Shown one piece after another: positions 53,418-62,313 of a stretch of 64,000 bases of DNA. The notes beneath the pieces were generated by a model that was not told the origin of the DNA, did no database searches, and saw only the letters and a program-made list of their open reading frames with translations. Numbering within the stretch: position 1 is the stretch's first letter; each line of letters opens with the position of its first letter. A program made the position numbers and the translations under genes. Location: NCBI RefSeq assembly GCF_002160135.1, contig NZ_NFJZ01000011.1:1-64000 (forward strand), written 5' to 3'. The stretch is from Lachnoclostridium sp. An196 (GTDB taxonomy: Bacteria > Bacillota > Clostridia > Lachnospirales > Lachnospiraceae).

Positions 53418-54890
53418 CTATCTTTTTGCCGCTTTCTTGCCGCCCTTCAGCGCGCAGTAGAAAATAAATACCAGGAAGATGACCGCCGCTGCCATCCATC
53501 CCCACAGCATAACCGGTCCTTTCGCGCTGAAATAATCATAATATCCTTTCAGATAGATCACCGCAATGATGAGCGGAATGCCGTAAGATACATACGCCTT
53601 CAGGCCTTTCGGGAATTTCAGGCCTTCGCCGGCGTTAACCTCATCCATAAACGAATTCCATCCCCAGCCGTTTTTGCTGGTACAGAACAGCACATACCCC
53701 AGACTTCCCAGGGGCAGCAAGTTGTTGGAGACGATGAAATCCTCCAGATCCATGATCGTGGTGCCTGCTCCAAGAGGCTGGATGCCGGAAAGCAGGTTGT
53801 ATCCAAGCACGCACGGCATACTCAGGATAATCATCAGCACCGCGTTCACCACGACGCCTTTTTTGCGGGACCAGCCCAGTCCGTCCATGTAAAACGCGAT
53901 GATGTTCTCAAATACGGCGATTACCGTGGTCAGCGCCGCAAAAGCCAGAAACAGGAAGAACAAAGCGCTCCAGACAGCTCCGCCGGGAATCTGGGCAAAG
54001 ATATTGGGCAGAGTCACAAATACCAGGCTGGGTCCGGATCCGGGCTCGATGCCGAAGGCGAAACAGGCCGGGATCACAATAAATCCGGCGGTCAGCGCCA
54101 CAAACGTATCCAGCGCAGTGATGCTGATCGCTTCGCCGGTAAGACTTCTGGAACGGTCCAGATAACTTCCGAAGATCAGCATGGCGCCGACACCCAGCGA
54201 CAGGGTAAAGAAGGACTGGCTCAGCGCCGCGAACACGGCCGTGCCGATGCCGTTTTCCAGGATTCTCTGGAAATCCGGGATCAGATAAAACTTCACGCCC
54301 TCTCCCGCGCCTTCCAGCGTCACAGAATGTACTGCCAGCACTACCATGATCAGCAGCAGCGCCGCCATCATGAACTTGCTTACTTTCTCGACGCCGCCGT
54401 TCAGTCCGAAAATACATACCACAAATCCCAGGATGCAGACCAGTACCGTCCAGAACGTCATCAGCGGCGCGTCCGCCAGCATGCCGCTAAACGCCGCCTC
54501 CACTGCTTCCGCAGAAGCGCCTACAAAATCGCCTCTCAGGCTGCGGAAACAATAATACAGCATCCAGCCCGCCACAGTGGTGTAAAACATCATCAGAAGA
54601 TAACAGCCTGCGATTCCGATGTATTTCAGCCGGTGCCATACGGTGCCGCGGGGCTCCAGCTCTTCAAAGCACATGGCCACACTTTTGCGGCTGCTGCGGC
54701 CCACGGAAAACTCGCAGACCAGCACCGGAATTCCCAGGATTACCAGGAACAGCAAGTAGATCAGGATGAACGCGGCGCCGCCGTATTCACCGCATATGTA
54801 CGGAAATTTCCATACGTTGCCCAGGCCGATGGCGCATCCTGCCGATACCAGGATGAAGCCCAGCCTGGACCCAAAAGTCTCTCGTTTCAT
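53418..54890 (-). CDS. Neurotransmitter:sodium symporter family transporter
   Basis: A 490-aa membrane protein with about 11-12 helices of the LeuT fold. The N-terminal signature SRLGFILVSAGCAIGLGNVWKFPYICGEYGGAAFILIYL contains the sodium- and substrate-site unwound region of TM1. Such transporters import amino acids such as Leu, Trp, Met or Tyr with sodium; the substrate is not predictable. The ribosome site is GGAGGGAG. A clear sigma-A promoter lies upstream. Confidence 0.92.
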   Translation of the reverse strand: MKRETFGSRLGFILVSAGCAIGLGNVWKFPYICGEYGGAAFILIYLLFLVILGIPVLVCEFSVGRSSRKSVAMCFEELEPRGTVWHRLKYIGIAGCYLLMMFYTTVAGWMLYYCFRSLRGDFVGASAEAVEAAFSGMLADAPLMTFWTVLVCILGFVVCIFGLNGGVEKVSKFMMAALLLIMVVLAVHSVTLEGAGEGVKFYLIPDFQRILENGIGTAVFAALSQSFFTLSLGVGAMLIFGSYLDRSRSLTGEAISITALDTFVALTAGFIVIPACFAFGIEPGSGPSLVFVTLPNIFAQIPGGAVWSALFFLFLAFAALTTVIAVFENIIAFYMDGLGWSRKKGVVVNAVLMIILSMPCVLGYNLLSGIQPLGAGTTIMDLEDFIVSNNLLPLGSLGYVLFCTSKNGWGWNSFMDEVNAGEGLKFPKGLKAYVSYGIPLIIAVIYLKGYYDYFSAKGPVMLWGWMAAAVIFLVFIFYCALKGGKKAAKR

Positions 54891-54931
54891 TTTCTCCCTC
54901 CGTAGTTACAGAATTTCTTCAAACAATCTGT

Positions 54932-54961
54932 ATTATAGTCTCCCGGAGGGGCGCTTGTCAA
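54932..54961 (-). promoter_or_regulatory. Promoter of the sodium symporter gene
   Basis: On the minus strand TTGACA (54961-54956) and TATAAT (54937-54932) with an 18-bp spacer. Confidence 0.72.
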
Positions 54962-54975
54962 CGAGAAGAGACTCT

Positions 54976-55623
54976 TTAAAACTCCCTTTTCTCCATGACA
55001 CGCACGGATATCCGGTAGCAGGCCAGTATAACCGCCAGATACAGAACCACGGCTATAACTGCGAATATGGCTGTATAACGTGTCAGAACCGACCCTAATG
55101 CTTCTGCCGCACCGCCTGCAGTCCGTGATACCGCAATCAACAGCAGGGTAGCTATTCCGATCACTCCCACCAGGCCCAGACGTCCCCTCTCGGGGCCGAA
55201 TCTCAGAATCATCGGAATCGCTGCGAACAGCAGAAGAGAAAAAACTGCCAGAAAGCCGAACATGGGCGGCATAAGCGACAGCGGGCTTTCACCCGGTTTC
55301 CGGATCATCAGGAACACAGCCGACAGCAGGCAGGATACCAGCCAGCTTCCTCCCGTCAGCAGAATCCCGAATAAAAATTTTTCTTTCACATAGGTCTTTC
55401 GGTCTGCAGGGAGCGTCATAAGAAAGCCGGTGCCTCCGTTTTCTTCATCATAGCTGAACGTACTCAGAGTAAATAAAGAGGCCAGGAACGTCAGATAATA
55501 TCCGGCAAACGTATATCCGCTTTCGTTGGCAATCATAATGATCAGCGCGAAAATTACAATCACAGCGTAAAATCTTCCCTGATTTTTCAAAAGCTTCCAG
55601 TCTTTAATCATTAAACCTTTCAT
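54976..55623 (-). CDS. ABC-2-type transporter permease
   Basis: The start is ATG 55623 (MKGLMIKDWKLLKNQG) behind GGGAGGG, overlapping the ATPase gene stop by 4 bp. The 215-aa protein has about six membrane helices and belongs to the ABC-2 permease group found with GntR/YtrA systems. With the preceding ATPase it would form an exporter; the cargo may be an antimicrobial peptide or lipid-linked molecule, but this is not shown. Confidence 0.85.
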   Translation of the reverse strand: MKGLMIKDWKLLKNQGRFYAVIVIFALIIMIANESGYTFAGYYLTFLASLFTLSTFSYDEENGGTGFLMTLPADRKTYVKEKFLFGILLTGGSWLVSCLLSAVFLMIRKPGESPLSLMPPMFGFLAVFSLLLFAAIPMILRFGPERGRLGLVGVIGIATLLLIAVSRTAGGAAEALGSVLTRYTAIFAVIAVVLYLAVILACYRISVRVMEKREF

Positions 55624-56471
55624 GCCTGCCCTCCCTGTACCATCATCATGATCACATCGTCCATACTGCCCTTTTCCATGGTAATCTCCGGATAATTTTC
55701 CATGTAATACTGCCGTTGTCCGGTCAGGGCGCTGTATCCGTACGGCTCCTTTTTTACTTTCAAAATCCATTCCCTGTCCAGCGTTCGGTACTGCTCTTCC
55801 GTCATCTTCAGAACCCCGTAGCTTTCCAGCAGCACGTCTGTCTCCTCATGCAGGAGGATCTTTCCGCCGTCGATCAGGTAAAAATCATCGCACAGCCCTT
55901 CCAGATCACTGGAAATATGCGAACTGACCAGGATGGACCGGTCTCCGGGCATCATGTATTCCCGCAGCAGATCCAGGATCTGGTCCCGGGCAATCACGTC
56001 CAGGCCGGCGGTAGGTTCGTCCAATACAAGAAGCTTTGCCTTATGGCTAATGGCAGTCAGCACCTTCAGCTTCGCCTTCATGCCTGTGGAAAATTCTTTG
56101 ATTTTCTTGTCTAAAGGCAGGCCGAACTGTTCACACCTTTTTACAAACTCTTCCTCCTGAAAATCCCGGTACATACTCTTTAATACGGGCAGAATATCAC
56201 GGACAGACAGATATCCGCTGAATCCGGTCCCGGGAAGGACGGCGCCGACAGCTTCTTTGTCGAAAGCCGTAAGGCTGCGGGCCGGTTTTCCCAGCACAGA
56301 CGCCTCTCCCGCATCCGGGTAGACCAACCCCAGGATCATTTTAAACGCGGTACTTTTTCCAGCCCCGTTGGGGCCGATTAATCCGGTGACATATCCCTCC
56401 CTGACTTCCAGGGAACATTGCAGACAGAATGAATCATAACGCTTTTCCGCTTCATGCAATCGAACCAACAT
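55620..56471 (-). CDS. ABC transporter ATP-binding protein
   Basis: A 283-aa ATPase with Walker A GPNGAGKST, signature-like FSTGMKAKL, Walker B LLVLDEPTAGLD and the switch His in SSHISSD. The C-terminal extension (~220-283) is regulatory. It is located 2 bp after the GntR gene and overlaps the permease gene, giving a GntR-ATPase-permease operon. Confidence 0.93.
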   Translation of the reverse strand: MLVRLHEAEKRYDSFCLQCSLEVREGYVTGLIGPNGAGKSTAFKMILGLVYPDAGEASVLGKPARSLTAFDKEAVGAVLPGTGFSGYLSVRDILPVLKSMYRDFQEEEFVKRCEQFGLPLDKKIKEFSTGMKAKLKVLTAISHKAKLLVLDEPTAGLDVIARDQILDLLREYMMPGDRSILVSSHISSDLEGLCDDFYLIDGGKILLHEETDVLLESYGVLKMTEEQYRTLDREWILKVKKEPYGYSALTGQRQYYMENYPEITMEKGSMDDVIMMMVQGGQA

Positions 56472-56473
56472 CT

Positions 56474-56845
56474 CTACTCCTCCAGAATTATGTGAAATAA
56501 ATCTGCAATCTCCTGATTGCTCATTCCGCAGCTTCGTCCTTTCCGGATGGCCAGTTCCAGATCAGTCTCCACTTCTCTTCTCTTCTCCTCCAGCAGGATT
56601 TCCTGCCCGGCACAGGCTACAAAACTCCCTTTTCCGTGCACAGTAACGATAAACCCTTCCTGTTCCAGGGTATCGTAGGATTTCTTCACAGTCAGTGCAC
56701 TGACCCGAAGCTCCTTTGCCAGAGAACGTACCGAAGGAAGCATCTCCTCTTCATTTAATTCTCCATGCAGGATCAGCTCCTTGATCTGTCCCGAGATCTG
56801 TTCGTAGATTGGCTGCATGGAAGAATGGTTGATGATCAGCTTCAT
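56474..56845 (-). CDS. GntR-family regulator, YtrA type
   Basis: A 123-aa short GntR protein: winged helix (PIYEQISGQIKELILHGELNEEEMLPSVRSLAKELRVSALTVKKSYDTLEQEGFI) and a small dimerisation tail. The start is ATG 56845, 6 bp after AGGAGG. YtrA-type repressors control the ABC transporter in their own operon, often in response to wall-active compounds. A perfect 18-bp inverted repeat wraps the promoter. Confidence 0.9.
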   Translation of the reverse strand: MKLIINHSSMQPIYEQISGQIKELILHGELNEEEMLPSVRSLAKELRVSALTVKKSYDTLEQEGFIVTVHGKGSFVACAGQEILLEEKRREVETDLELAIRKGRSCGMSNQEIADLFHIILEE

Positions 56846-56864
56846 ATCTCTCCTCCTTCGTTGC

Positions 56865-56913
56865 AAACAGTATATAACAGTTTGCGGCTGTTGTCAACTG
56901 TTATATACTGTTT
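56865..56913 (-). promoter_or_regulatory. Operator/promoter of the GntR-ABC operon
   Basis: Perfect 18-bp arms (56865-56882 and 56896-56913; AAACAGTATATAACAGTT and complement) with a 13-bp centre. On the minus strand TTGACA (56897-56892) and TATACT (56874-56869) with 17-bp spacing lie within the palindrome, so a bound repressor would cover the promoter. Confidence 0.82.
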
Positions 56914-56923
56914 GTTTCAAGAC

Positions 56924-56959
56924 AAAAATACAGCAGGACCATTTTCCCGATCCTGCCGT
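56924..56959 (-). terminator. Terminator after ybjQ-like gene
   Basis: On the minus strand ACGGCAGGA (56959-56951) pairs with TCCTGCTGT (56938-56930, one G-T), then a T-run (56928-56924). Confidence 0.78.
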
Positions 56960-56969
56960 ATATTCTGAA

Positions 56970-57290
56970 TTAATCTGTAACAACCGCTGTGCCGCTGGCA
57001 GTCACCATCAGCATACCATTGTTGCTGCCCAGCACTTCGTAGTCGATATCCACTCCCACGACTGCGTTAGCACCGATTTCCCGGGCACGCTCTTCCATCT
57101 CCCGGAGCGCATTCTGACGCGCCTGAATCAGCTCGCCCTCATAGGTACTGGAGCGTCCTCCAAAGAAATTGCTGATCCCGGCGGTGAAATCCTTGATCAC
57201 ATCCACGCCGGCGACCACCTCGCCAAACACAATTCCTTTATATTCCTGGATTCTTTTGCCCTCAATGGAAGGGGTCGTTGTTGTAATCAT
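56970..57290 (-). CDS. YbjQ/DUF74 family protein
   Basis: A 106-aa protein with the conserved pattern [42 protein letters not shown] and [17 protein letters not shown]. It forms a pentamer in known structures; the function is uncertain despite the heavy-metal-binding name. Its start lies 29 bp inside the end of the DUF975 gene, so the two are coupled. Confidence 0.93.
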   Translation of the reverse strand: MITTTTPSIEGKRIQEYKGIVFGEVVAGVDVIKDFTAGISNFFGGRSSTYEGELIQARQNALREMEERAREIGANAVVGVDIDYEVLGSNNGMLMVTASGTAVVTD

Positions 57291-58164
57291 AAGTCTCCTC
57301 CTTCATCTCATCCTGCGGAACCTCGCGCCACTGGGCTTCCGGCTGCGGGTTGCTGTAGCGCTGCTCGGTCAGTTCCCTGTAAAACGCCGCTCTGGACGCT
57401 TCAACATAAGGATACAGGAAAAGCAGTTCGACAATATAAACTACTAAACCAAACATGGAAAGCCCCATACTGCCAGTCAGAAATCCTGCTGTGAATATAG
57501 CAGCAAACACCAGCGCGGCAAGCAGAGTCCATCCGATAAAAGACAGTTCCAGGCAAAACAGGCGCCAACGTTTTCCTTTCATCATATTTTTGGATTCCCG
57601 AAGAGCTTCCCGGGCTCTCAGCTCCGGATGTTCTGCCATGATATAAGGCACCATAGCATAGCTGTATGTAGCCACAATTCCCGGGATTACCAGAAGAAGG
57701 CTCCATAAGGTGATATACAGTCCGCGCCAGAACCACATGCAGAAACCTGCTCCCAGGCGCCCGATGTTTGAAAATACATCTCCTGCCCCGGGCCGGTTCC
57801 CATCCACCAGATTCAAGTTAAACCGGGCGTATCCCAGGGTAACGGCTCCTCCTATAATTATACAGACCAACACATAGATCAGCAATACGGTCAGCAGCGT
57901 TCCCAAAAATGCCATCATCGGCATAAAAAAATCGCTTTCTACAAAATTCTGGATCGTACCGTCCCCTGCTTCTATCACCGCATATGGATCAGACATATCC
58001 GATACGCTGGCGTTACCCTGTACGACACTGTTTAAATTGATCCAGCTGGAGCCGTACATAGTACAGCCCAGAAGCCCTGATACAAAGCTTGCCAGGATCG
58101 CTGTGGGCCACATTCCTCTCAGGCTCTCCCGGCCGATCCTTCGGTAGTCTCTTGCGTACATCAT
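57262..58164 (-). CDS. DUF975 family membrane protein
   Basis: A 300-aa protein with about five to six hydrophobic segments and the family pattern [44 protein letters not shown], then [36 protein letters not shown]. The acidic tail is cytoplasmic. It is upstream of and overlaps ybjQ. The function of this Firmicutes family is unknown. Confidence 0.87.
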   Translation of the reverse strand: MMYARDYRRIGRESLRGMWPTAILASFVSGLLGCTMYGSSWINLNSVVQGNASVSDMSDPYAVIEAGDGTIQNFVESDFFMPMMAFLGTLLTVLLIYVLVCIIIGGAVTLGYARFNLNLVDGNRPGAGDVFSNIGRLGAGFCMWFWRGLYITLWSLLLVIPGIVATYSYAMVPYIMAEHPELRAREALRESKNMMKGKRWRLFCLELSFIGWTLLAALVFAAIFTAGFLTGSMGLSMFGLVVYIVELLFLYPYVEASRAAFYRELTEQRYSNPQPEAQWREVPQDEMKEETYDYNNDPFH

Positions 58165-58248
58165 ATTTATTTTCTCCCTCCTGAAGAAAAGTTTGTCATA
58201 TGCATTATATCATTCCTTCAGTATTTTGACATCTTAATTTTTACTGAA

Positions 58249-58785
58249 TCACCACAGGTCTTCATACTCGCTCCGATAAAGGATGATCTCTCCGCGCTCC
58301 CGGCTCTTGTTAAGATCGATGACCCGCTGGTTAGCGCTTCCCCGGTACTGAAGGGTCAGGTCCCGCTGTTCCTCGATATAGGGGCCGTCCACCAGAATGT
58401 CTGCCAGTTCCAGCAGCCGCCTCACGCCCGGGCAGTCCATGGCCTGCAGTTCTTCCAGCAAATATCCAGTATAAATCATCAGATGTTTTCCCCGGGCTTT
58501 GATGACCTCGGCCAGAGGTACCAGCGCGTCGGCCTGTACAAACGGCTCTCCTCCGGAAAAAGTGACTCCGGAAGTAAGCGGATTATCAAAGATCTGTTCC
58601 AGTATCTGATCTGTATCTGCGTCTTTTCCTCCCTGAAAATCGTGGGTCTGCGGATTATGGCAGCCCGGGCAGTGGTGGGGACATCCCTGGGTAAAGATCA
58701 CATATCGAAGACCGGGACCGTCCACAATAGAATCCTGGACGGTCCCGGCGATTCGAAGCGGTTTAGGACAAGGTGTGTTTAACAC
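58249..58785 (-). CDS. nrdG: Anaerobic ribonucleotide reductase activating protein
   Basis: A 178-aa radical SAM activase that installs the glycyl radical on class III ribonucleotide reductase. The cluster motif is CPHHCPGCHNPQTHDF (CxxxCxxC), followed by SGGEPFVQ. The start is GTG 58785, 8 bp after GGAGGA. The gene overlaps the 52-aa small gene by 23 bp, which is the protein that carries the target Gly. Confidence 0.95.
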   Translation of the reverse strand: MLNTPCPKPLRIAGTVQDSIVDGPGLRYVIFTQGCPHHCPGCHNPQTHDFQGGKDADTDQILEQIFDNPLTSGVTFSGGEPFVQADALVPLAEVIKARGKHLMIYTGYLLEELQAMDCPGVRRLLELADILVDGPYIEEQRDLTLQYRGSANQRVIDLNKSRERGEIILYRSEYEDLW

Positions 58786-58921
58786 GGTCTCTTTCCTCCG
58801 CGCGTTTTGCGTTGTTAAACCGGTCTGTGGTCCCCACCAGATAACCGGTAATCCTGCGGATTCGGTCAAATTTCACATTTTCTCCCGCCATTCCGTTTTC
58901 TGCAATCACTCTTCCTGCCAT
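58763..58921 (-). CDS. Small protein carrying the NrdD glycyl-radical segment
   Basis: A 52-aa gene with perfect AGGAGG 8 bp before ATG 58921. The product contains FDRIRRITGYLVG and FNNAKRAEERDRVKH. From memory this aligns with the extreme C-terminus of one-piece NrdD enzymes (RRVCGYLG...FNAGKQEEVKRRVKH in Lactococcus), where the Gly carries the stable radical. The adjacent NrdD stops right after its zinc site and lacks this segment. It is placed between nrdD and nrdG. It corresponds to the short NRDD-type proteins seen in some clostridia. Confidence 0.87.
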   Translation of the reverse strand: MAGRVIAENGMAGENVKFDRIRRITGYLVGTTDRFNNAKRAEERDRVKHTLS

Positions 58922-58978
58922 ATGTATTACCTCCTGTAATAAGTTTTATCTATAGATTCCGCCGCATGGCGGCTTCTG

Positions 58979-61294
58979 TCAATGATTGGCGTCCAGATAA
59001 ACCGGCACGTCCGGATATTTTTTACGCAGTTCGTTCAGCTTCTCCAGAGGCACCGCTTCTCCTTCCCGCCTTCCGCAGCGCGGGCACACATCATCGATGA
59101 CGCCGGTATAACCGCAGACCGGATCCCGGTCTACCGGATGGTTTACGGAGCCGTATCCCACGCCGTTTTCCTTCATACAGCGGATCACCGCTTCGAAAGC
59201 CTCCGGGTTCTTCGCCGTATCTCCGTCCAGTTCCACATAACTGATATGGCCCGCGTTGGTCAGCGCATGATAAGGACCTTCGATCCGGATCTTTTCAAAG
59301 GCGCTTATCGGATAATATACCGGTACATGGAAAGAATTAGTATAGTACTCACGATCCGTGACTCCCGGAATCTTTCCGTAGCGCTTCTGATCCATCCGCA
59401 CAAAACGGCCGGACAAGCCTTCCGCAGGCGTAGCCAGCAGCGTGAAATTGAGTCCTGTTTCCTCAGATTTGTTGTCAAGATATTTTCTCATGTGAGAGAC
59501 AATCTCATATCCCAGTCTGCGGCTTTCTTCGTTCTCTCCGTGGTGGTGTCCCGTCAGTGCCACCAGTGTCTCCGCCAGACCGATAAATCCCACGCTCAAT
59601 GTTCCGTTTTTCAGGATCTCGCCCACCTGATCCCCCATGGCCAGATGATCGGAATCGATCCAGATACCCTGGCCCATCAAGAACGGATAGTTCTTTACGG
59701 TCTTTTTCCTCTGGATCTCAAACCGGTGCAGCAGCTGCCGGCAGCAAAGAGCAAGCCTTTTGTCCAAATTCTTATAAAAGGCATCCAGATCTCCCTTTGC
59801 CTGGATTCCCAGACGGGGAAGATTAATGGAAGTAAAGCTTAAGTTGCCTCTTCCGCAGGTCACTTCCTTGGTCGGATCATAATGGTTGCCCATTACGCGG
59901 GTCCGGCATCCCATATATGCCACTTCCGTGTTATAATCCCCTTCTTTGTAATACTGCAGATTAAAAGGAGCATCCAGAAAACTGAAATTCGGAAACAGTC
60001 TCTTGGCGGACACTTTGATCGCCATCCGGAACAGATCATAATTGGGATCGCCGGGATTATAGTTGACGCCTTCCTTTACCTTGAAAATCTGTACCGGGAA
60101 AATAGCCGTTTCTCCGTTTCCGAGACCGGCATCCGTCGCTTTCAGCAGATTCTTGATTGCCATGCGCGCTTCCGGCGTGGTGCAGGTTCCATAATTGATG
60201 GAGCTGAAAGGCACCTGCGCTCCCGCGCGGGAATTCATGGTATTCAGGTTATGAACCAATGACTCCATCGCCTGATAGGTCGCCAGATCCGTTTTATGGG
60301 TGGCGATCCGCACAGACGTTTTGTGACATCTGCGGATATCCGCTTCGTCCGGCCGGATTCCCAGCATCTTTCCGCCCTCGCCGCTCATCCAGCCCACCAG
60401 ATCTTCCTCATACTGGTCCACATTTCCCATATGAATCCGTTCCGGCATGGCGTCTTTGAGCGCCTGGCGGAAGGACTCATCCAAAGCCTGTTCACAGTTG
60501 TACTCCAGCCAGAAGTAGCGCTGTACCGCATCATAATATTCTTTACGGTAGGTACACGCTACCCCCTCTGCCATGGCATAGTCGAAGTTCGGCACAGACT
60601 GACCGCCGTGCATCTCATTCTGGTTTGCCTGGATGGCGATGCAGGCCAGCGCCGCGTAGCTCTGGATAGACTTCGGCTGCCGGATATATCCGTGCCCCGT
60701 GGAAAAGCCGCCGTGAAACAGCTTCAAAAGATCAATCTGGCAGCAGGTCTCCGTCAGCATATAGAAATCTTTATCATGGATGTGGATATCTCCGTTAATG
60801 TGGGCAGCCGCGATATCTTTGGGCAGAATATAATTGTCCACAAAATAATTGGCCCCTTCGGACCCGTATTTCAACATCGTACCCATGGCCGTGTCGGCGT
60901 CTATATTGGCATTTTCGCGTTTGATATCCGCGTCTGCCGCGCTGGTAAACGTCAGCTCCCGGTAGATCTTGACCAGGTCCGCTTCTGTCTTGCGCAGCTT
61001 TGTATGTTCTTCTCGGTAAAGGATATATGCCTTGGCCGTTTTGGCAAATCCATTCTGGATCAGCTTCTCCTCCACCAGATCCTGCACCTGCTCCACATTG
61101 GGAGTCTCTCCTTCCGGAATCGCTTCCACGACTTCATCTACCAGCTTTTCAAACTGATACGGGGCGATCGCTTCCACCCGTGCCGCGTCATTGGCTTTCC
61201 GGATCGCATCCCTGATCTTTTTCACATCGAACGGCACCGGAATTCCATTTCTCTTTTTTATCATTTCCGGGCACACGATGGCAGTTTCCCTCAT
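58979..61294 (-). CDS. nrdD: Class III ribonucleoside-triphosphate reductase large polypeptide, without glycyl segment
   Basis: A 771-aa oxygen-sensitive reductase for dNTP synthesis. The ATP-cone is at about residues 10-105 (KRNGIPVPFDVKKIRDAIRKAN). Catalytic-core marks are MHGGQSVPNFDYAMAEGV, QVPFSSINYGTCTTPEA and GQGIWIDSDH. The C-terminal zinc-type site is CGYTGVIDDVCPRCG. The RxxGY glycyl-radical motif expected after it is missing; the protein ends KKYPDVPVYLDANH, and the motif is encoded 57 bp downstream as a separate gene. The start is ATG 61294, 6 bp after GGAGGG. Confidence 0.95.
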   Translation of the reverse strand: MRETAIVCPEMIKKRNGIPVPFDVKKIRDAIRKANDAARVEAIAPYQFEKLVDEVVEAIPEGETPNVEQVQDLVEEKLIQNGFAKTAKAYILYREEHTKLRKTEADLVKIYRELTFTSAADADIKRENANIDADTAMGTMLKYGSEGANYFVDNYILPKDIAAAHINGDIHIHDKDFYMLTETCCQIDLLKLFHGGFSTGHGYIRQPKSIQSYAALACIAIQANQNEMHGGQSVPNFDYAMAEGVACTYRKEYYDAVQRYFWLEYNCEQALDESFRQALKDAMPERIHMGNVDQYEEDLVGWMSGEGGKMLGIRPDEADIRRCHKTSVRIATHKTDLATYQAMESLVHNLNTMNSRAGAQVPFSSINYGTCTTPEARMAIKNLLKATDAGLGNGETAIFPVQIFKVKEGVNYNPGDPNYDLFRMAIKVSAKRLFPNFSFLDAPFNLQYYKEGDYNTEVAYMGCRTRVMGNHYDPTKEVTCGRGNLSFTSINLPRLGIQAKGDLDAFYKNLDKRLALCCRQLLHRFEIQRKKTVKNYPFLMGQGIWIDSDHLAMGDQVGEILKNGTLSVGFIGLAETLVALTGHHHGENEESRRLGYEIVSHMRKYLDNKSEETGLNFTLLATPAEGLSGRFVRMDQKRYGKIPGVTDREYYTNSFHVPVYYPISAFEKIRIEGPYHALTNAGHISYVELDGDTAKNPEAFEAVIRCMKENGVGYGSVNHPVDRDPVCGYTGVIDDVCPRCGRREGEAVPLEKLNELRKKYPDVPVYLDANH

Positions 61295-61380
61295 AACCTT
61301 CCCTCCGTGTCTATATCTGGTATTTGTTTTAAACATCTTGCGCTAAATATAGTACCACTAACTGATGAAAGATGCAAGAG

Positions 61381-61409
61381 GGAATCCATCCTACAGAATG
61401 CAGGATTCC
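61381..61409. terminator. Hairpin between yitT and nrdD
   Basis: GGAATCC (61381-61387) and GGATTCC (61403-61409) form a 7-bp stem immediately beyond the YitT stop; the T-run is poor. Confidence 0.4.
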
Positions 61410-61411
61410 AT

Positions 61412-62275
61412 TCAGAGCACGTCGGCGAACAGATCTTTATATCCTTCTCCGTAGATCTCGCTGGCGCTGGTGACGATCATAAAGGCGGAAGGATCCTCTT
61501 CTTTCACGATTTCTTCCACCTGTGGACCCTGGGGGCCATGTACGGCGCAGAAAACGATCTCTTTATCCTTCCCTGTAAATCCGCCTTTCCCCTGCAGATA
61601 AGTGACGCCCGCTTCCAGATTTTTCAGGAGACGCTCCCCGATTTCCCGGGGTCTTTCCGTTATAATGTAGAACATCCGTGCTTCGTCTCCTCCATAAAGC
61701 ACAAAATTTAATGTACGTCCAGAGATGATAACTGTAATCAGGGCATACAGCGCCACATTCAAATCCCGGAAAATAAATCCTGATAAAGACGCGATAACCA
61801 GATCCGAACACAGAAATAAGAAGCCTGTCTTCAGATGACGATAGCGTCTGCGCAGAATTTTAATAATAATATCCATACCGCCGGTAGTGGCTCCCGCCCG
61901 AAAAGCTATGCCGATACCGCAGGCGATCAATACGCCCCCCGCCAGTCCCGCCAGCAGAGGATCTTCGGTAACCGCGCCCCGGTCCGCCAGTATTTCGGTG
62001 ACAAAAGAGGTCAGCATCACTACATAGCCGGTTTTCATGATGAAACGCAGACCGAATTTCCAAGCTCCCAGGATCAGTATCGGAAGGTTAAGCAGAAAAA
62101 GAATCGTTCCTGTTCCGGCTCCGGTCAGATAACTTAAGATCACAGAGATCCCTGTCATGCCGCCGGGAGCCAGATGATTCGGATCCAGAAACAGACTGAT
62201 CCCTGCCCCGTATATCAGCGGCGCCGCCGTAAGCAGCGCAAATCTCCCTGCCGATTTTTTCCATGCTATGTTCAT
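61412..62275 (-). CDS. YitT family membrane protein (DUF2179)
   Basis: The start is ATG 62275, 10 bp after GGAGG. The 287-aa protein has about five to six membrane helices (first around 15-35) with PGGMTGISVIL and AGATTGGMDII, then a C-terminal cytosolic DUF2179 domain (MFYIITERPREIGERLL, EDPSAFMIVTSASEIYGEGY). Function is unknown; it may transport small molecules. It follows miaB on the same strand. Confidence 0.88.
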   Translation of the reverse strand: MNIAWKKSAGRFALLTAAPLIYGAGISLFLDPNHLAPGGMTGISVILSYLTGAGTGTILFLLNLPILILGAWKFGLRFIMKTGYVVMLTSFVTEILADRGAVTEDPLLAGLAGGVLIACGIGIAFRAGATTGGMDIIIKILRRRYRHLKTGFLFLCSDLVIASLSGFIFRDLNVALYALITVIISGRTLNFVLYGGDEARMFYIITERPREIGERLLKNLEAGVTYLQGKGGFTGKDKEIVFCAVHGPQGPQVEEIVKEEDPSAFMIVTSASEIYGEGYKDLFADVL

Positions 62276-62313
62276 ACTGCCCTGACCTCCGTATCCGGCC
62301 CTTCCGCGCAGGA

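Noticed and set aside
58763-58978. Simple frameshift separating the NrdD C-terminus
   Set aside because: The parts are divided by a stop, 57 bp with a small hairpin, a perfect AGGAGG and an ATG. No single-base change would restore one frame.
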